Source: Aspidiotus rigidus (taxonomy: Eukaryota > Arthropoda > Insecta > Hemiptera > Diaspididae). Taken from it: 64,000 nt of DNA. The stretch spans positions 2,418,001-2,482,000 of the forward strand of contig JAVHKY010000047.1 of NCBI GenBank assembly GCA_035079385.1. Direction: 5' to 3'. Under the pieces are notes generated by a model. That model had not been told where the DNA came from. It made no database searches and saw only the letters and a program-made list of their open reading frames with translations. The position numbers were made by a program, and so were the translations under genes. Below, one piece after another: positions 47,928 through 60,700 of this stretch; positions within the stretch are counted from its first letter, which is position 1; each line of letters begins with the position of its first letter.

Positions 47928-49189
47928 GATGAAGTTCAATGAAATAAGAAAGAATACTTGAAATAATTAGGTCTTAGCGACTACGTATTGAAAATTCGAG
48001 TCAAACTTCTCTGATTCCGAGTTCGTAATGATTGTTTTGATTTCTGTCTGTAACAAAAATGATAAAGGAAGCTAAGCTACATAGATCATAGGTAGGACAC
48101 AGATGGAGACCAAAGTCGTGATTAATGGAAAAATTTTTTGGGGCTTAACGCGAATCAGGAGAGAAGCCACTCAAGTCAATCGGCAGCATGCGATGTTTTC
48201 AGTTCATTCGCTCTTAGCCCAAAACTTCTTTTTCTATATACTCGATTTACTATCACAAAAATGGTGGAATTCGCCATTATGACGTCATGATTGTCATTAT
48301 ACTGATTAGGAGGCATTTTTGTGGGTATTTCGGACTCATTCGTAGTAATGGTATAGGCGATGCAGTATTTTTCTTTTCAGTAAATTCTGTCGTTCGTAAA
48401 CTTAAAATTTACGAACCTTCATCGTTAGCTATTCAATAATAATCATCTTCTCGTGTACCATTTATTCGTCAACAGGCGTCAAGTATTTTATATTCTTTTC
48501 TTTTTTCATTGTACTTCAATACTCATTCGGTTCTGACTGGAGGAGGGCAATCAGTTTTCGAATCTAGTATATTCGTGTCTCAGCAATGCATGGTATTTCG
48601 GATGATAATTATGCCGTTATGAAAGAGAAAACGGCTAAAATATTTAATCTTATTCTTTTTTCTAGGTTTCAAACTCTCCGAATTCTAATGTATGGTATTA
48701 CATTGCCAAGAGTATTATCAATTAGTGAAATAAAATGCAGAGGAAAGAACAATATCTCGCAATGTCAAGATTCATCTAGGTAAATGTAATTCTTCTTACG
48801 AGTTTTATGATTTAATCACATCAGTTCGCATGTATTTATGATGTGTCATGTAATACAACAATCAATCTTGAATAATGTTTTTGTACTACGAGACTAAATG
48901 TAACAAATGACATAGTTCGTTTTATTTCCTTGTTCGAGTAGAGTGCAGTGTTTTGTTTGAGTATAATTAATTAGAATGATGCATAATTTGTTGTGCGAGA
49001 TAAATGTGACGTATTCGTGGTTCAATTTTTATAGTTGAACTCTATTTTGTGATAATCTTGCAAAAATCGTGTTGAAAAACTCATAATTACCGGAAAACCT
49101 TGAAGATATTTCTGCTGAACGTAAATTCTTGTGTTCGATAGTAATAAATACATAACCAAGATTTTAATACGAAAGTTTTATTTCTTTCA
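47928..49189. other. Intergenic DNA upstream of KIN17
   Basis: Part of it (47,965-48,170) was copied together with KIN17 into the pseudogene at 49.3-49.8 kb. One TGACGTCA at 48,280. A plus-strand frame at 48,586-48,783 is flanked by TTCTAG and GTAAAT, but is short and unrecognised, so I do not call it. Confidence 0.4.
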
Positions 49190-49299
49190 AATCTTACAGA
49201 TTAATTAACTCGGCGGACTTATCATACCAGAATGAGCAATACATCAAAACATGTCAAGGAAGTAAGTCTAAAACTGTTTAAGATCTTGCTTCGGTTTTT

Positions 49300-49770
49300 A
49301 TATCTTTCTCCGCTCTTCTTTCTGTCTTTTTCTCTCTTCTTCTTCCAACCTAATAGCCTCTAGATTACTTAGTGGACGTTTTTCAGCTTTTCAGCTCGAT
49401 TTTCGAGTTTTTTGAACACGTTCTTCTCGTTAGACGCCCCTGGAAAAGCTTCCAAAGGTTGAAAAGATGTTGCTTTTGGTTTTTCCGTTACCGCGAGATT
49501 CATATTAATAAAATTCGTCCATATATTTACCAAGATTCTCACAAAATAACAGAAGCTATTACTTTGACCTACGTATTGAAAATTCGAACCGAACTTCTCT
49601 GATTCCGAATTCGTAGTGTTTTCCTTTTTCTCTAACAAATGATAGTGAGAGCTCTGAGCATAGATCATAATAAGTCACACACATATAAAGACCAAAGTCG
49701 TGAGTTTTCATAACGAGGTTCAATTCAAGGAAAGACTCCTTTTAGGCTGAACATAAATCGGGAGACAGGA
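49300..49770 (-). pseudogene. Partial, internally deleted KIN17 duplicate
   Basis: About 49,330-49,505 matches the KIN17 coding stretch 47,125-47,310 (encoding EKPKATSFQPLEAFPG... and the linker) with small changes including a duplicated TTTTCAGC block. It then jumps directly to the equivalent of 47,727-47,770 (about 415 bp missing) and next to the KIN17 upstream flank 47,965-48,170. Reading frame is lost. Because the non-coding flank was copied too, this is a DNA-level tandem duplication and not a retrocopy. Related flanking blocks also recur at 49,195-49,270 and 49,797-49,880. Confidence 0.85.
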
Positions 49771-50536
49771 TGCTAAGTTCCTTTAGAAGCGCCACAGATT
49801 GACTTACTCGAAGGACTTATCAAACCAGCATGATGAATCCATCAAAAACACTTGTCGTGAATCTAAAACTACCTTTTTAGCCCTCTTCAAATTTTCAAAA
49901 TCGATTGTCTTCTCGTCTTATCTTTTGCTCTTGAACTTCAAAATTTATTCATTCAATCCCTCGCACTCCTATGAACGGCGTACAATTTTTCATGATCGTT
50001 AGAAAGTGTGACGCGTTAAAATTACCTCTCTCTAGAATAAAATATGTAACCTCTTTGAGAAGTTCTATTCGGTCCCGTTACGTAACGAAAGGATGACATT
50101 ACTCGTCAGTCGAGAAATATCATTACTCGTAGAACTATAGTATGTAATTACATTTACATGCCTTGTAATCACTGTTGCTGTTCAATGGCTGGAACATTGG
50201 AATGTACTAAATAATTCGCGAAGGAAAATTGACGTTATTTTCGCGCGGATGAACGTCATGAGAAGTAAATATTTTTTTAATTGCATTGTATCTTCCTCTT
50301 TCGATTGCTCGTTAAACGGTAGTTAATAAGGATAGTTTTTTGATTAAATTAAATTTTGGAAAAAATTAAATAGGATATCGATTAGATCTAGAGGTTGAAT
50401 AGTTTCATATTGCAGTAATCTATAGAATTATTTCTCGACTTAATACTAGAACTGCTAGATTCCGAGAAATTTTTCATTCCAAAATATATTATGTCATAGC
50501 ACTGAGAACTTTCTTTATTTTATGATTGTTACACAG
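49771..50536. other. Intergenic DNA between KIN17 copy and APC
   Basis: No coding feature recognised. It may hold the APC promoter or a 5' untranslated exon, but I see no decisive motif. Confidence 0.35.
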
Positions 50537-50677
50537 TTTCTCAACAACGATGATGAAAATCTGCCTCGAGATATCAGGGGTGAAATATTGATGGCGAAAT
50601 TACTTGGTCAGCACTCGAAAGAAGAACACTCGGCAGAAATGAAGGAACAAGCGGATAAAAAAAGATCATCCAAAGAG
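50537..50677 (+). CDS. Tentative upstream coding exon of APC
   Basis: A 141-bp stretch between an acceptor (ACACAG) and a donor (GAG|GTAATT) encodes 47 residues, FLNNDDENLPRDIRGEILMA... to KKRSSKE, rich in charged residues. Both ends are in phase 0, and the APC exon beginning at 51,710 (TTT CCT ACC ATG) also accepts phase 0, so it can join in frame. I do not recognise the sequence; vertebrate APC has a coiled-coil N-terminus in this position. It may be an alternative 5' exon or belong to another gene. Its own start codon would be further left. Confidence 0.45.
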
Positions 50678-51718
50678 GTAATTCTTCTAAACGTAAATCT
50701 GGAATGAGAGAGAGAAAAGTATAACAACTTTAGCGGATGGAGATTGCGTTTGTTTCAACCCCTCGTTTTCAGCGACGTAACGTCACATCTGTTCCATTAT
50801 CTAAATCCCAAGAATGCAGTATTTCATTATACCTTAATGTGAACAATAATTGAGAGACGAAAGTTCGAAATTTTACTTCTTGTACGTGAATAGTAGTCGA
50901 AAATTTAAGCACTCAATAGATTTGAGAGGAAAAAAGAAGAACAAAATGGAAAAATTTAAAGTACTAGGTTAGCTTTAAAAGAACTTACAGAAGTTAGCTG
51001 AACGATAGGCGAAGGAAACTGAGGAGAGACTGAAGGTCTTTTATAGTTGAAAGATTTTTGAAAATAGTTCACTTGTACGTGAGCAGATCAAAGAATTTAG
51101 CAGTGATTCATCTACATGAATAATTTCGTGTAATTAAGTAGCAATGCTCTCATGCTGGTCTTTGATAAAGTCACTTCGGAAGAACGCTGTCGATATTCAT
51201 ACTTCGGGAATAAAACTTAGACATAACAATGCCCGAGTAGGTATCCCCAGGCAGCAATTAATATGTCTATGTTTCTCTCAGGCGTTGCCAATATTGTTCG
51301 ACGATCTCTCTCGGGATAATCCCGTTGTTTCTATGAATTGTAGATATTAATTTGACACTTGTAGGCGCGTCGTTCTCGTTTGCGTTTCGTCGTTTGTATT
51401 ATCGCTTCATTATCTCAGTAAAATTACCGAATTTACGTAAGCCAAATGTGACGAAGTTCTTTTGTTAAAGACAATAGTGTAAAAAGTGCATTCGGGCGCA
51501 CTGTGATGAACAATCTTGAAACGAGTGCTTGAAATGAATTACACTCGATTGAAATAGCTCTTGAATCATATAGTGCAATAATCTGGAATAAATATTGGCC
51601 AATAATTTTGAATGAATACGCCGGTATCTGACGAGTCTGGTTTATCTTTTATGTTTTAAATATTTCAACAAGTTTTCAGAGTTTTTTTCTGTGTTTGAAT
51701 TGATTTCAGTTTCCTACC

Positions 51719-54700
51719 ATGAATTTCGATTCGGAGACAAAACTAGATTTCAATATGTGGCATAGTGTGGGACCGATAGAATCTCAAAAATATCAAGTGA
51801 GTAGAAGTTTTTGGTATTTTTTATTATTATTTTAAGGAAAAGAAGAAATGGAAGAAAAAAAAAAAAAACTCTTCAACAATTCAAAATATTTTCTCTCGAT
51901 ATAATCTATGACAAATTGTTCGTGCTGGAAGTGCCGAAATGTGCTATTTTGTTTTAATTGATTCAATTCGATGCGAAGTAATTTAAGGAATCCTTCTAAT
52001 AAGCTATATTAGCTCACATTGTAATTTATTCTCATTTTGGCGACAGATTTCGTCTCAAGATGAAGACGAAACGGTCCACCGGACTCACAGTGAAGAATTC
52101 CTGAATGAGAGATCAGAAATGGTTTATGAACTACTATCGCAATTCAAGACTGATAACAAAGAAATCATATCGAAAAAGTTTCTTGCCATGAGCGGTTCAC
52201 CCGATAATTGCGCTGTACTTAGACAGTCAGGTGAGTGCTGAATTTACAATTTCAATCGTTCACTTTGTAGAAATTCTCTCTCGCAACCAGGGTACACTTA
52301 GATAATTTCCATAATATATTACAGCTGAAAATACTTCTATAGAATTGAAACTAGCTAAGAGAAAATAACGTACTCGTTTATTATAAGTTCTTGTATGATT
52401 ATTACAGGTTGTCTTCCTCTATTAATTCAATTGATACACGGGCCCGGTTCGAACGAGACAGTTCGTGAGCACGCGTCGCAAGCTTTACATTCGATCGTGC
52501 GACATAACACGGACGAGAAACAAGGTCGGAGAGAGGCGCGCATTCTCGCATTGATCGAGCAGTTGTTGGAATATTGCGAAAATGAAAATCACTCGCCAAA
52601 TCCGACTGTACCGCTTAGCACCTTGATGAAATTATCATTCGATATCGAGCAACGACTGACAATGTGCCAATTTGGAGGTCTTCACGCACTCGCAAAAACC
52701 ATACAAGTTGAGCATGCACGAAAGAACGAAGATGTACAAAATTTGACTCCGGACGACGTCAACGTTCGACGATACGCTGCCATGTCATTGACCAATTTGA
52801 CTTGCGGTGATAGCACAAACAAAGCTTTGCTATGCTCCATGAAGCCGTTTATGCTTGCCTTAGTTGCTCAACTGGATTCTCCCATTGAAGATTTGTGTCA
52901 GGTAAAAAGTGAAACGGAATGATGATTAGATTTGAGGAAATTGATAGCAGAAATTTTTGTAGCTAATGAATATACTTTCAGGTTACCGCGGGTGTTATTA
53001 GAAATCTATCGTGGAGAGCGGACACGCATACCAAAGATACGCTAAGAGAGGTAGGCGCTACCAAAACGTTGATGCGAACTGTTTTGCGTGTGAAGAAGGA
53101 ATCGACGCTGAAAGCTATTTTAGCAGCTTTGTGGAATCTTTCAGCCCACAGTGATCTTAATAAGGTAAAGAAGATAGTTTAGACAAACTAGCCTCTGAAG
53201 TGGACTACGCTTGTTCGCTTGAACTACAGTATATCAGGTGAGAAGATGAAGCAAAAATTTCAATGATTTTGTATTCGTTCTCAGGTGGATATTTGTAATG
53301 TTGAATATGCCATCGAGTTCCTAGTAAGAATGCTTACCTACCAAGCTCCGTCTGGATCTCCGATTATTATTGAAAATGTTGGTGGTATTTTGAGAAATGT
53401 CTCAAAAATAATCGCTATCAGGGATGATTATAGGTATGTATCCAAAAAAGGTATTCCTTCGTTCACTAAAAATACTTTTGTTCGTTTAAAAAGATGTAAG
53501 AATGAATTATAAATATTCTCTTCTCTTCTAATACTTGTCATCCAATATAGGACTGATATGTAAACCAAATTTTCCTATTCCAGGGCGATTCTGAGAGAGC
53601 ACAATTGCCTACAGATATTACTGCAACAGTTGAAATCTTCAAGTTTGGCCGTAGTGAGTAATGCCTGCGGAACGTTGTGGAATTTGACCGCTCGCTCCAC
53701 CGAAGACCAGTGTACGCTTATTCAACTGGGAGCTATCGATATGCTTCGTTCGCTCACCCATTCAAAACATAAGATGATCTCTATCGCGAGCAGTGCCGCC
53801 CTTAAGAATTTGATGAGCTGTTGTTCGAGTCCAAGCGTCATTGAGGCAACAAAGAAACGAGCTTTAGCGCCACGCAAACCAAGATCGTTAGAACGCGAGA
53901 CCGGTATCACCTCCTCGTACACTTATTTGACGCCCACAGACAGCGTCATTAATGAGAAAAAGGATAAAGAGTCTGATCAAAATACGAACGGTGATTCAGA
54001 CGTCGTTCCTCGAACTTACGATGACGAAGAAGAGGACAATATCAAATCGAATAGTTTTCGTAAGGTTGAAGAACCCTACAACGTAGATGACGAGTACGCT
54101 GAGACGGATGTCGATCAACCGACCAATTACAGCCTAAAATTCAGCGAGCATTCTAACGACTCTCATCCAACCACTGATTTGGAGACGAGAGACAACAAAA
54201 GTGGCGTGCCCGATTCCAAACTGCCATCGTCGCCGCTGAACGAAAGTCTACCCACCCATACACCCTTGATGTTTTCGAGACGCAGTTCAATGGACTCAGT
54301 CAGCTCGTGCGGTGGACCTATAGACGACCAAGCTTCCGTCGTTAGTGAGTACAGTCGGGCGGTAAGTGGTATTGTCAGCCCGAGTGATTTACCAGATTCA
54401 CCTACTCAGACTGTGCCACCAACGCCACGACCACAAACGCATGAAAGTCAATTTCGTGCGCCCTTAACGAAGAACGTATTCGACGATGAGGTGACTGTAT
54501 TCAAAGACGAATGTACACCGATACAGTTTTCAGTGGCAACTAGTTTGAGTTCATTGACTTTTGAGGACGACACGTATGTTGTTGATGGACTTGCGCCAGT
54601 CGTCGAGAAGCCGGAGACTAGTTCTAGTGGAAATACTACTAGCAACAGTCAAACGGTCGTCGCAATTGAAGATGAGAAAGATGACAGTTTGGAAGTGGAA

Positions 54701-57114
54701 TTATCCTTAGAAGAACAACAAGCGCACGCAGAAGCTGCGGTCGTGAATAAAAAGCCATCTGCAACGCAAAAAACTGTTCTAAAAAGCGTGAGTAGCGAAA
54801 ACGTCACCATTCCGAAACCTAAAGTTGTTCAGGACAGCATGAGTCGCTCCATGTTCCAGTCGATGACGTTAACAGATTCAACAATAAATTATTGCACCGA
54901 AGGTACGCCGATTTCGATTAGTCACGCCGCCTCGAACTCCGACCTGTCTTTATTGTGTCCGTCTGAGGATAGTTTCTTGCAGAACAGTATCTTGCCGCTT
55001 TCCTCGTGTTTGGATAGCGAACAAGAAAATCTTTTAAATATGTGCATCGCGAAAGGCAAACAGTCTCTGAGCTTATCGAATCCAAATTCATTGGACGATA
55101 ATCAGAGCTCGCAATCGTCTACTCTTTCCGAGATTACTGAAGACCTCCCGATTGAAGATCGTACTCTTATTAAAGATATTATGCCGAACGTTAACCTTAT
55201 TTCGTCAATGACGACTACGTCCTCAATAACGGACAATGATTTTATGCTGGATGGGGTTGATAGCAAGGATTTGTCGGAAGAAGAGGAAAAAGGTGAGCTA
55301 TCTGTTGCTTAAGCTTTATTGTTGACGATATTTCAAAAGTGTTGATGAAAGAAATCCTTTTGTAGATTTACTTAATCAGTGTATCGCGTTGGGAATGCGT
55401 AGTGTAAAAGAATCTAGCGATCTAGAAAATATAGGACCGCCTTCGTTTTTAGCCGAGGCTAATCTGGATAGCAGTTTGACGAATGTTGAAGAAATAACGG
55501 ATTATCCGCCGAGCCCGGCAAAGACTACACCGAAACAGAAGAGACGTCAGATCAAAGAAAGGTTAGTTTTTTGAAAGGTCCGGCACCTTAGGGTCAAATA
55601 GGACTGTGGAATTGTACTTATCAAAAATTTTACCTCTGTTCTGCTAGGTACAATACATACACTGTGAAGCAAACCTCGCCCACCAAAACAACGGCGATAG
55701 TTTCACCGACAATGAGAGAAGATACAGACGACGTTGCACTCAAAAAACCATCCGCAACTTCTGAAGATCGTAGATCGAGCGAAAAAGATCGTTTCAAGAC
55801 TCGCACGCTGACTAAAACTGATTTCGAGGAGATAGTCAGATGTCAAAATAAGGAGAAACCACTGGAGCCAGAAACTGTGGAACCCGTAATTCCTCAAACG
55901 CCCGTCTCATCTCAGTGTACGTTGCACAAAAGCGACGAATCTAGCACGACTTCCGATAATGATGAAAGCTACCACGAACTGGTCGGAGCAAGAATAGTCA
56001 AACCAGTGACCCCAAAAATGGCTAGAAGTGGCATACCGGTAGTCAGTAGTAAACTGCCGAAAACAAAAAGTGAGTCTGATCTGGATTTGCAAAACATAGG
56101 TCAAGTTCTGTTAGAGAATGTTCTTGCATTTGTAAAACTATAGAGCACCTAAAAAACGTACAAATTTCTGCTTCCTGCCTGATGTGGGGATTCCTCATAT
56201 TTTTTACTATCTCTTTTGTTTCTTTATTCCTAAGTATTTCTGGGACTTGACAAAAAAATTCCGTTCTTCAAGCTGCACTCACAAACATCGGGAGGCACGC
56301 TTTGAAAATTTTGAACTGGGAGCTGTGTGTAAGGGGGAGGAGACGCGGGGGCCTTGGGAAAATTCTGACCACCAAGCTCAAAAAAGCAGAGAAAAATCTA
56401 TGAAAATATTCAATTTTTTCTTGATGACGTCACAGCCTCCTCTAGCTTCCTCTCTCCTCCATCATATGTATCAAGTTTGTTTAAGTCTCCCTACTTCGGC
56501 AAATCTGTAGGTTTGGACCCTCGGAACCACCATTCTCCGGCAGGTCGGCGAACATGATTATCTGATTTTTTCCCCCTTACAAATGGCCTTAAATGTTTTT
56601 TATATTCACAGATCCGACGGTTGTGAAAAAATTACCTCCATCAGAGTTACCAGTCAGTCTGCAGCGTCAGAATACCTTTACAAAGGAAGAGACTTCCAGC
56701 ATACCGATTCCGAAGGAATCGATTCGCCCTGCAGGAAGTAATTCGTCGTCAAAAACTACCACGCCGACGACAGAGAATTCTACGAGCGGCGTGCTGACGT
56801 CGCAGCCTTTCCGAAGTGGAATACCGTCTAGAATCAAAGAGTCCACAACTCCCAAATCGGCGGGTAACAGAGTGAACGATAAAAAGTCGCCTGATATCGT
56901 GAAAAATTATCGATGGTCGATGAGCGAGAATAATTTGAATGCGACCAGCACCTTCAAGACGACGGGAAGTACTACCAGCCTCAATACGAGTGCTTCGTCC
57001 GCCTTCAATACACCGTCGCCCTTGAAAGGAAATCCGTCCGCGTCGCAGTCGGCGCTACCTGTACGCAAAGAGTCGGCCGTACGAGCTACCGCATTTTACG
57101 CTTATAATAAATAA
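51719..57114 (+). CDS. APC: Adenomatous polyposis coli (APC) family protein
   Basis: Coding exons, all with GT..AG borders and matching phases: 51,719-51,796, 52,047-52,230, 52,408-52,901, 52,982-53,164, 53,285-53,433, 53,584-55,292, 55,366-55,561, 55,648-56,099, 56,612-57,114; 1,315 residues from ATG (ACCATGA). Armadillo repeats fill about residues 60-440 (SGCLPLLIQLIHG, RRYAAMSLTNLTCG, VIRNLSWRAD, NACGTLWNLTAR). A beta-catenin-binding 15-residue repeat (QPTNYSLKFSE, about 540) precedes 20-residue repeats at about 589 (TPLMFSRRSSMDSVSS), 673 and 803. Two degenerate SAMP-like Axin-binding motifs are LLNMCIAKGK and LLNQCIALGM. Two SxIP motifs (RSGIPVV, RSGIPSRIK) suggest EB1/microtubule binding. 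No C-terminal PDZ ligand. APC scaffolds the beta-catenin destruction complex in Wnt signalling and acts on microtubules and cortex. Its converging neighbour is the transposase-derived gene. Confidence 0.97.
56100..56611 (+). other. APC last intron with repeat relic
   Basis: GCCTTGGGAAAATTCTGACC near 56,350 matches the 45-bp unit as seen at 23,410 (ACTTGGAAAAATTCTGACCT), preceded by a GGGGGAGGAG block, and TGACGTCA occurs at 56,425. So an old modular-repeat fragment sits in this intron. The upstream frame reads through the donor for 14 codons before a stop, which would give a truncated isoform if the intron were retained. Confidence 0.5.
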
Positions 57115-57799
57115 TAGTACGAACGAATATTTTTGGCGCATCATACTTCACTTTCATGTATTCGTTTTGATCACTATCTATTTTATAATGATTTTTTTTA
57201 GAAGATTTTTATTGTTTTTGTTCTGCATGTATCACTATTATTGAGAATATAATAATGTTATCGCATAGACGGTTGTGTCGAAGTTTCTCATTAGCGTGGG
57301 TGTAAACATTTTTACAAGCTTGGTAGAGGTACATTTGAGAAAGAGGACTGGAGAATGTGTGCAATCCAGCAAAAAACCTTTGAACTTATCTAAAGGTAAA
57401 TTTTTGCTGTGTTCTCAGGTATTTTAAAAAGATATGATGAAGTTTTCTTCTGAACAAGACTAGAAATTGTTCGCGATGTATTATGATAAAATAATTTCAA
57501 CAAAGTAAAACATGTCACAAAAGAAAAACACTATTTAGGTAACGAGATACAAAGATGAAACCTGAGGAACTTTGCACTAAATAAATGTAAGATCACTTTG
57601 TGTAACTTAAAATATACAATTTGGTTCGTTCGTCCGAGTGAAAAGGTTATTTACAATAACAAGGACAAAAATTTTTAGAAAAGAAGATGAAATACATATA
57701 CAAGAATAACAAAGTTCTAAAAATATAATTTCTCTCACACTACATCAAAGAAACAAATACGATAGATCGATACTCGATAAAATATGGTGCCAGATGAAA
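57115..57799. other. Convergent 3' region between APC and the transposase-derived gene
   Basis: Holds the two 3' untranslated regions. A possible APC polyadenylation signal AATAAA lies near 57,580. No gene seen. Confidence 0.45.
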
Positions 57800-60700
57800 T
57801 TAGTTAACATTTGCATCTACCACGTCGGCACAAAAGGAATTCAATGCAACTAATTTAGATTCAGCAGGCGCATTCAATAATTTCTCGAGCTCTCGATACA
57901 TGGATTTTATACCATTTCTATAATAAGATTCATTCCCGTGAAAGGTTTCGAGTAAGGCACCGAAACAGTTTCGCATTTCATTCGTTAGTTCTCTTTCATC
58001 GGATGATTCTATCATAGTGTACTCGTTCCCATCTTTTAGATCCACCACTTCGATCAAAATCTCTTCCACTATATGACTCCCTAGATTCTCCTCCAGGCTG
58101 TTGTTGCGACTAGACGTTTCAATTTTTGTGATGGTTTCCACCACTGACGGTGCCACCACATCTTCAATATTCGTGGTCTGAATGGAATCGAAAAAACTTT
58201 GAGCCAATTCAGTACTTCCAGTGGCCATGTAATATAAATCCAAATTCGGTTCTATTATCATCGTGCATTGCAAACTCTCAGGTTCATCATTTAAATCGTT
58301 CATAACGATGTGTTGATGTTTACACGTATTCCCGGTGACTCCTACGCAACAAGTACACATACCGATATCCACATTCACTATGTACTTGGTCTTTTTAATT
58401 TTGTTATAAACGTAGAACAAATTTTTCGACCCAAAAAATGATCCGTAAGAATAGCTTTTGGCATCCTCGTCGTTGACAAAATCGCGCGAGAAAAAATTAT
58501 GATGCAATTCGACGCAGCTGTTTATTAGTTTTTTTCGAAAAAACTCGTCGAACTCTACGACAAAATAGTTGACCAACAAAATGGGAGTTTGCACTTTCAT
58601 ATGTTCCAGAATACGTTCCTTCAAAATCTGAAGCTCGCGTTCGGCGACTGTATTACGATCAGTCCCACGACGTAAAAAACTAGATCTGTAACACAAAGCC
58701 CACTTACATCGTTTCACGTATAAATGTTTTACGTAGCTTGACAACAAGGGATTATCCGAATACATTCGTATAATTGAATCAAAATTATTTTGTAAGATTT
58801 TTTCGTCCTTCGAATATATCAAGCCTCTGATTGACGAATACAGCTGGCTTAGGTCGACTTCTTTGTTTACGTGGTATCGCGAGCTCAATAACCATTCGTA
58901 CACATTGTGTAGTAGGTGAAAAGTATGCAAAATAATTATTGCTTTCGGGAACAGTGACTTGAGGACTCTCGTCTCAATTTTAGATTGATTTGTTAGGATT
59001 GTAACGGGGCCATCTTTGCCACGACCTCCAAAACACAACGGGTCGTCGTCAATCATAATAAAAAATAATCGAAATGCTTGTTCGACTACAGATTCGGACT
59101 CGTGGGTCATGATTAGAATTCCAACAGGAACTCTGGTAATGTTGTATTCAGTGAATAAAATGTACACCTTTAAACCAAATTTATCAACGCTACCAATAGA
59201 TTCCAAGTATATTACTTCACCAGAAGCTCGGTTGGCCAAAGTTCTTCTCATCAAGGGAGTTACAATACTCACGATGAAGTGAATATTATTTACGTTTTGA
59301 CATAAACATGTGTGCTGGCCATGTTCAAGATTCAGTTGATCGGAGTATCGAATCAGGTTTGCCATATTTTCAGCGTAATTAAACTGTTTACGTTTTCTTT
59401 TGGATAATTTACGATAGAAATAATGAACCCAATTGTAATCGGGGCACATCGTACGATCTGATACAGACATGAAATATAAGTCAGCGGGTTGAAATTCAAG
59501 GTGAATCATAAAATTTTTCAGAGCTTGAGCAGGAGATAAGCCGTTTTCTAACATATGTTGAAATACTTTTTCAACTAGAACAGATGGTTTACGATACCTC
59601 AGCGTATCTCCAGAATAGACAGGATGGTTATGAGTGAAATTGATAGAAACGACTGCATAATACCTGAAAAAGAAATTTATCGACTGATTTCAAAGATAAT
59701 AAGTCGAGTAATTGAACAATTAGATAGATTAATACTTACGGAGTTGCACTATAATCACATTTTATTGACGCAGTAATGGTGCTTTTGCAACCCGTTCCTT
59801 TGGAACGTTTTTTTCCATTCCTTCTAGGGTGAAAATGTTGGCACCGATAGAACTCCTAAAAATGGTAAGGAATTTTCTATCATTATAAATACCAAGAAAA
59901 CTAAAAAGATGAGAATAGGTTAATCCAAGACTATAGAGAACGGATAAAACAAGTTTGGAAACATACATATTTATGGGTACTGACATCACAAATGATTGGA
60001 TGAGACAGAAATGAGAATTAGCACTGGGAAAACTGGAACGCATTCAATGACCTTAAATCAAGGAGAATCAGGAAGAACGAGTGGCTGAAAATACGCCAGC
60101 GTTACGAGCGGTCGATTGAAATTTGAATCATCGTAATGGTAAGGATCAAGCGGATTGACGGAGAGAAACACGAAAAAGTAAGGTGAAGCAGTACGCTCCT
60201 TCACCAAATATTGAAGGGGAAGAACGAATTCCCAGTCTCAGTTAGATAGGAGAAAATACCTTGAAAATAGAGAAGACGAAGAAGAAGACCGACTTTGCTG
60301 TCTGGTTACAGTAAAATGTACCATACTTTGCATTAGAGTTTTCGTTTTGTTAGGCAGGTAAAAAGGGAAGGGGGTTGCTGTATTTTAATGTCTGGACTCT
60401 AGAGCAACCTTACTGTATGGGAAGCTAGCTGAGTTACTGGAAAAGCTAAACTCACTGAATAAGGCGTTAAACCAGAGCGATTATTTCTGCGCCCAACTTT
60501 GGTATAAACGCATTTGTTCAATTCTATGTACGTTTGTATCCATTGATGAAGCTGTGGGATAGTGGCAACATTGGGCAATAAAAATCGTAGCTTATAATGA
60601 AGACCATATTTGTTGAAGTTAATGATATTGTAGGACCATTTTTGAGGTAAAACATTCTGAAAACATATGAAAAAAGTTATTTTCAATTCACAACTCAGAC

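Noticed and set aside
46719..47939. KIN17 start four codons upstream
   Set aside because: The upstream codon is TTG; family members begin MGK, which is the ATG at 47,927.
48586..48783. 65-codon frame with splice-like borders upstream of KIN17
   Set aside because: Too short, no recognised family, and no partner exons.
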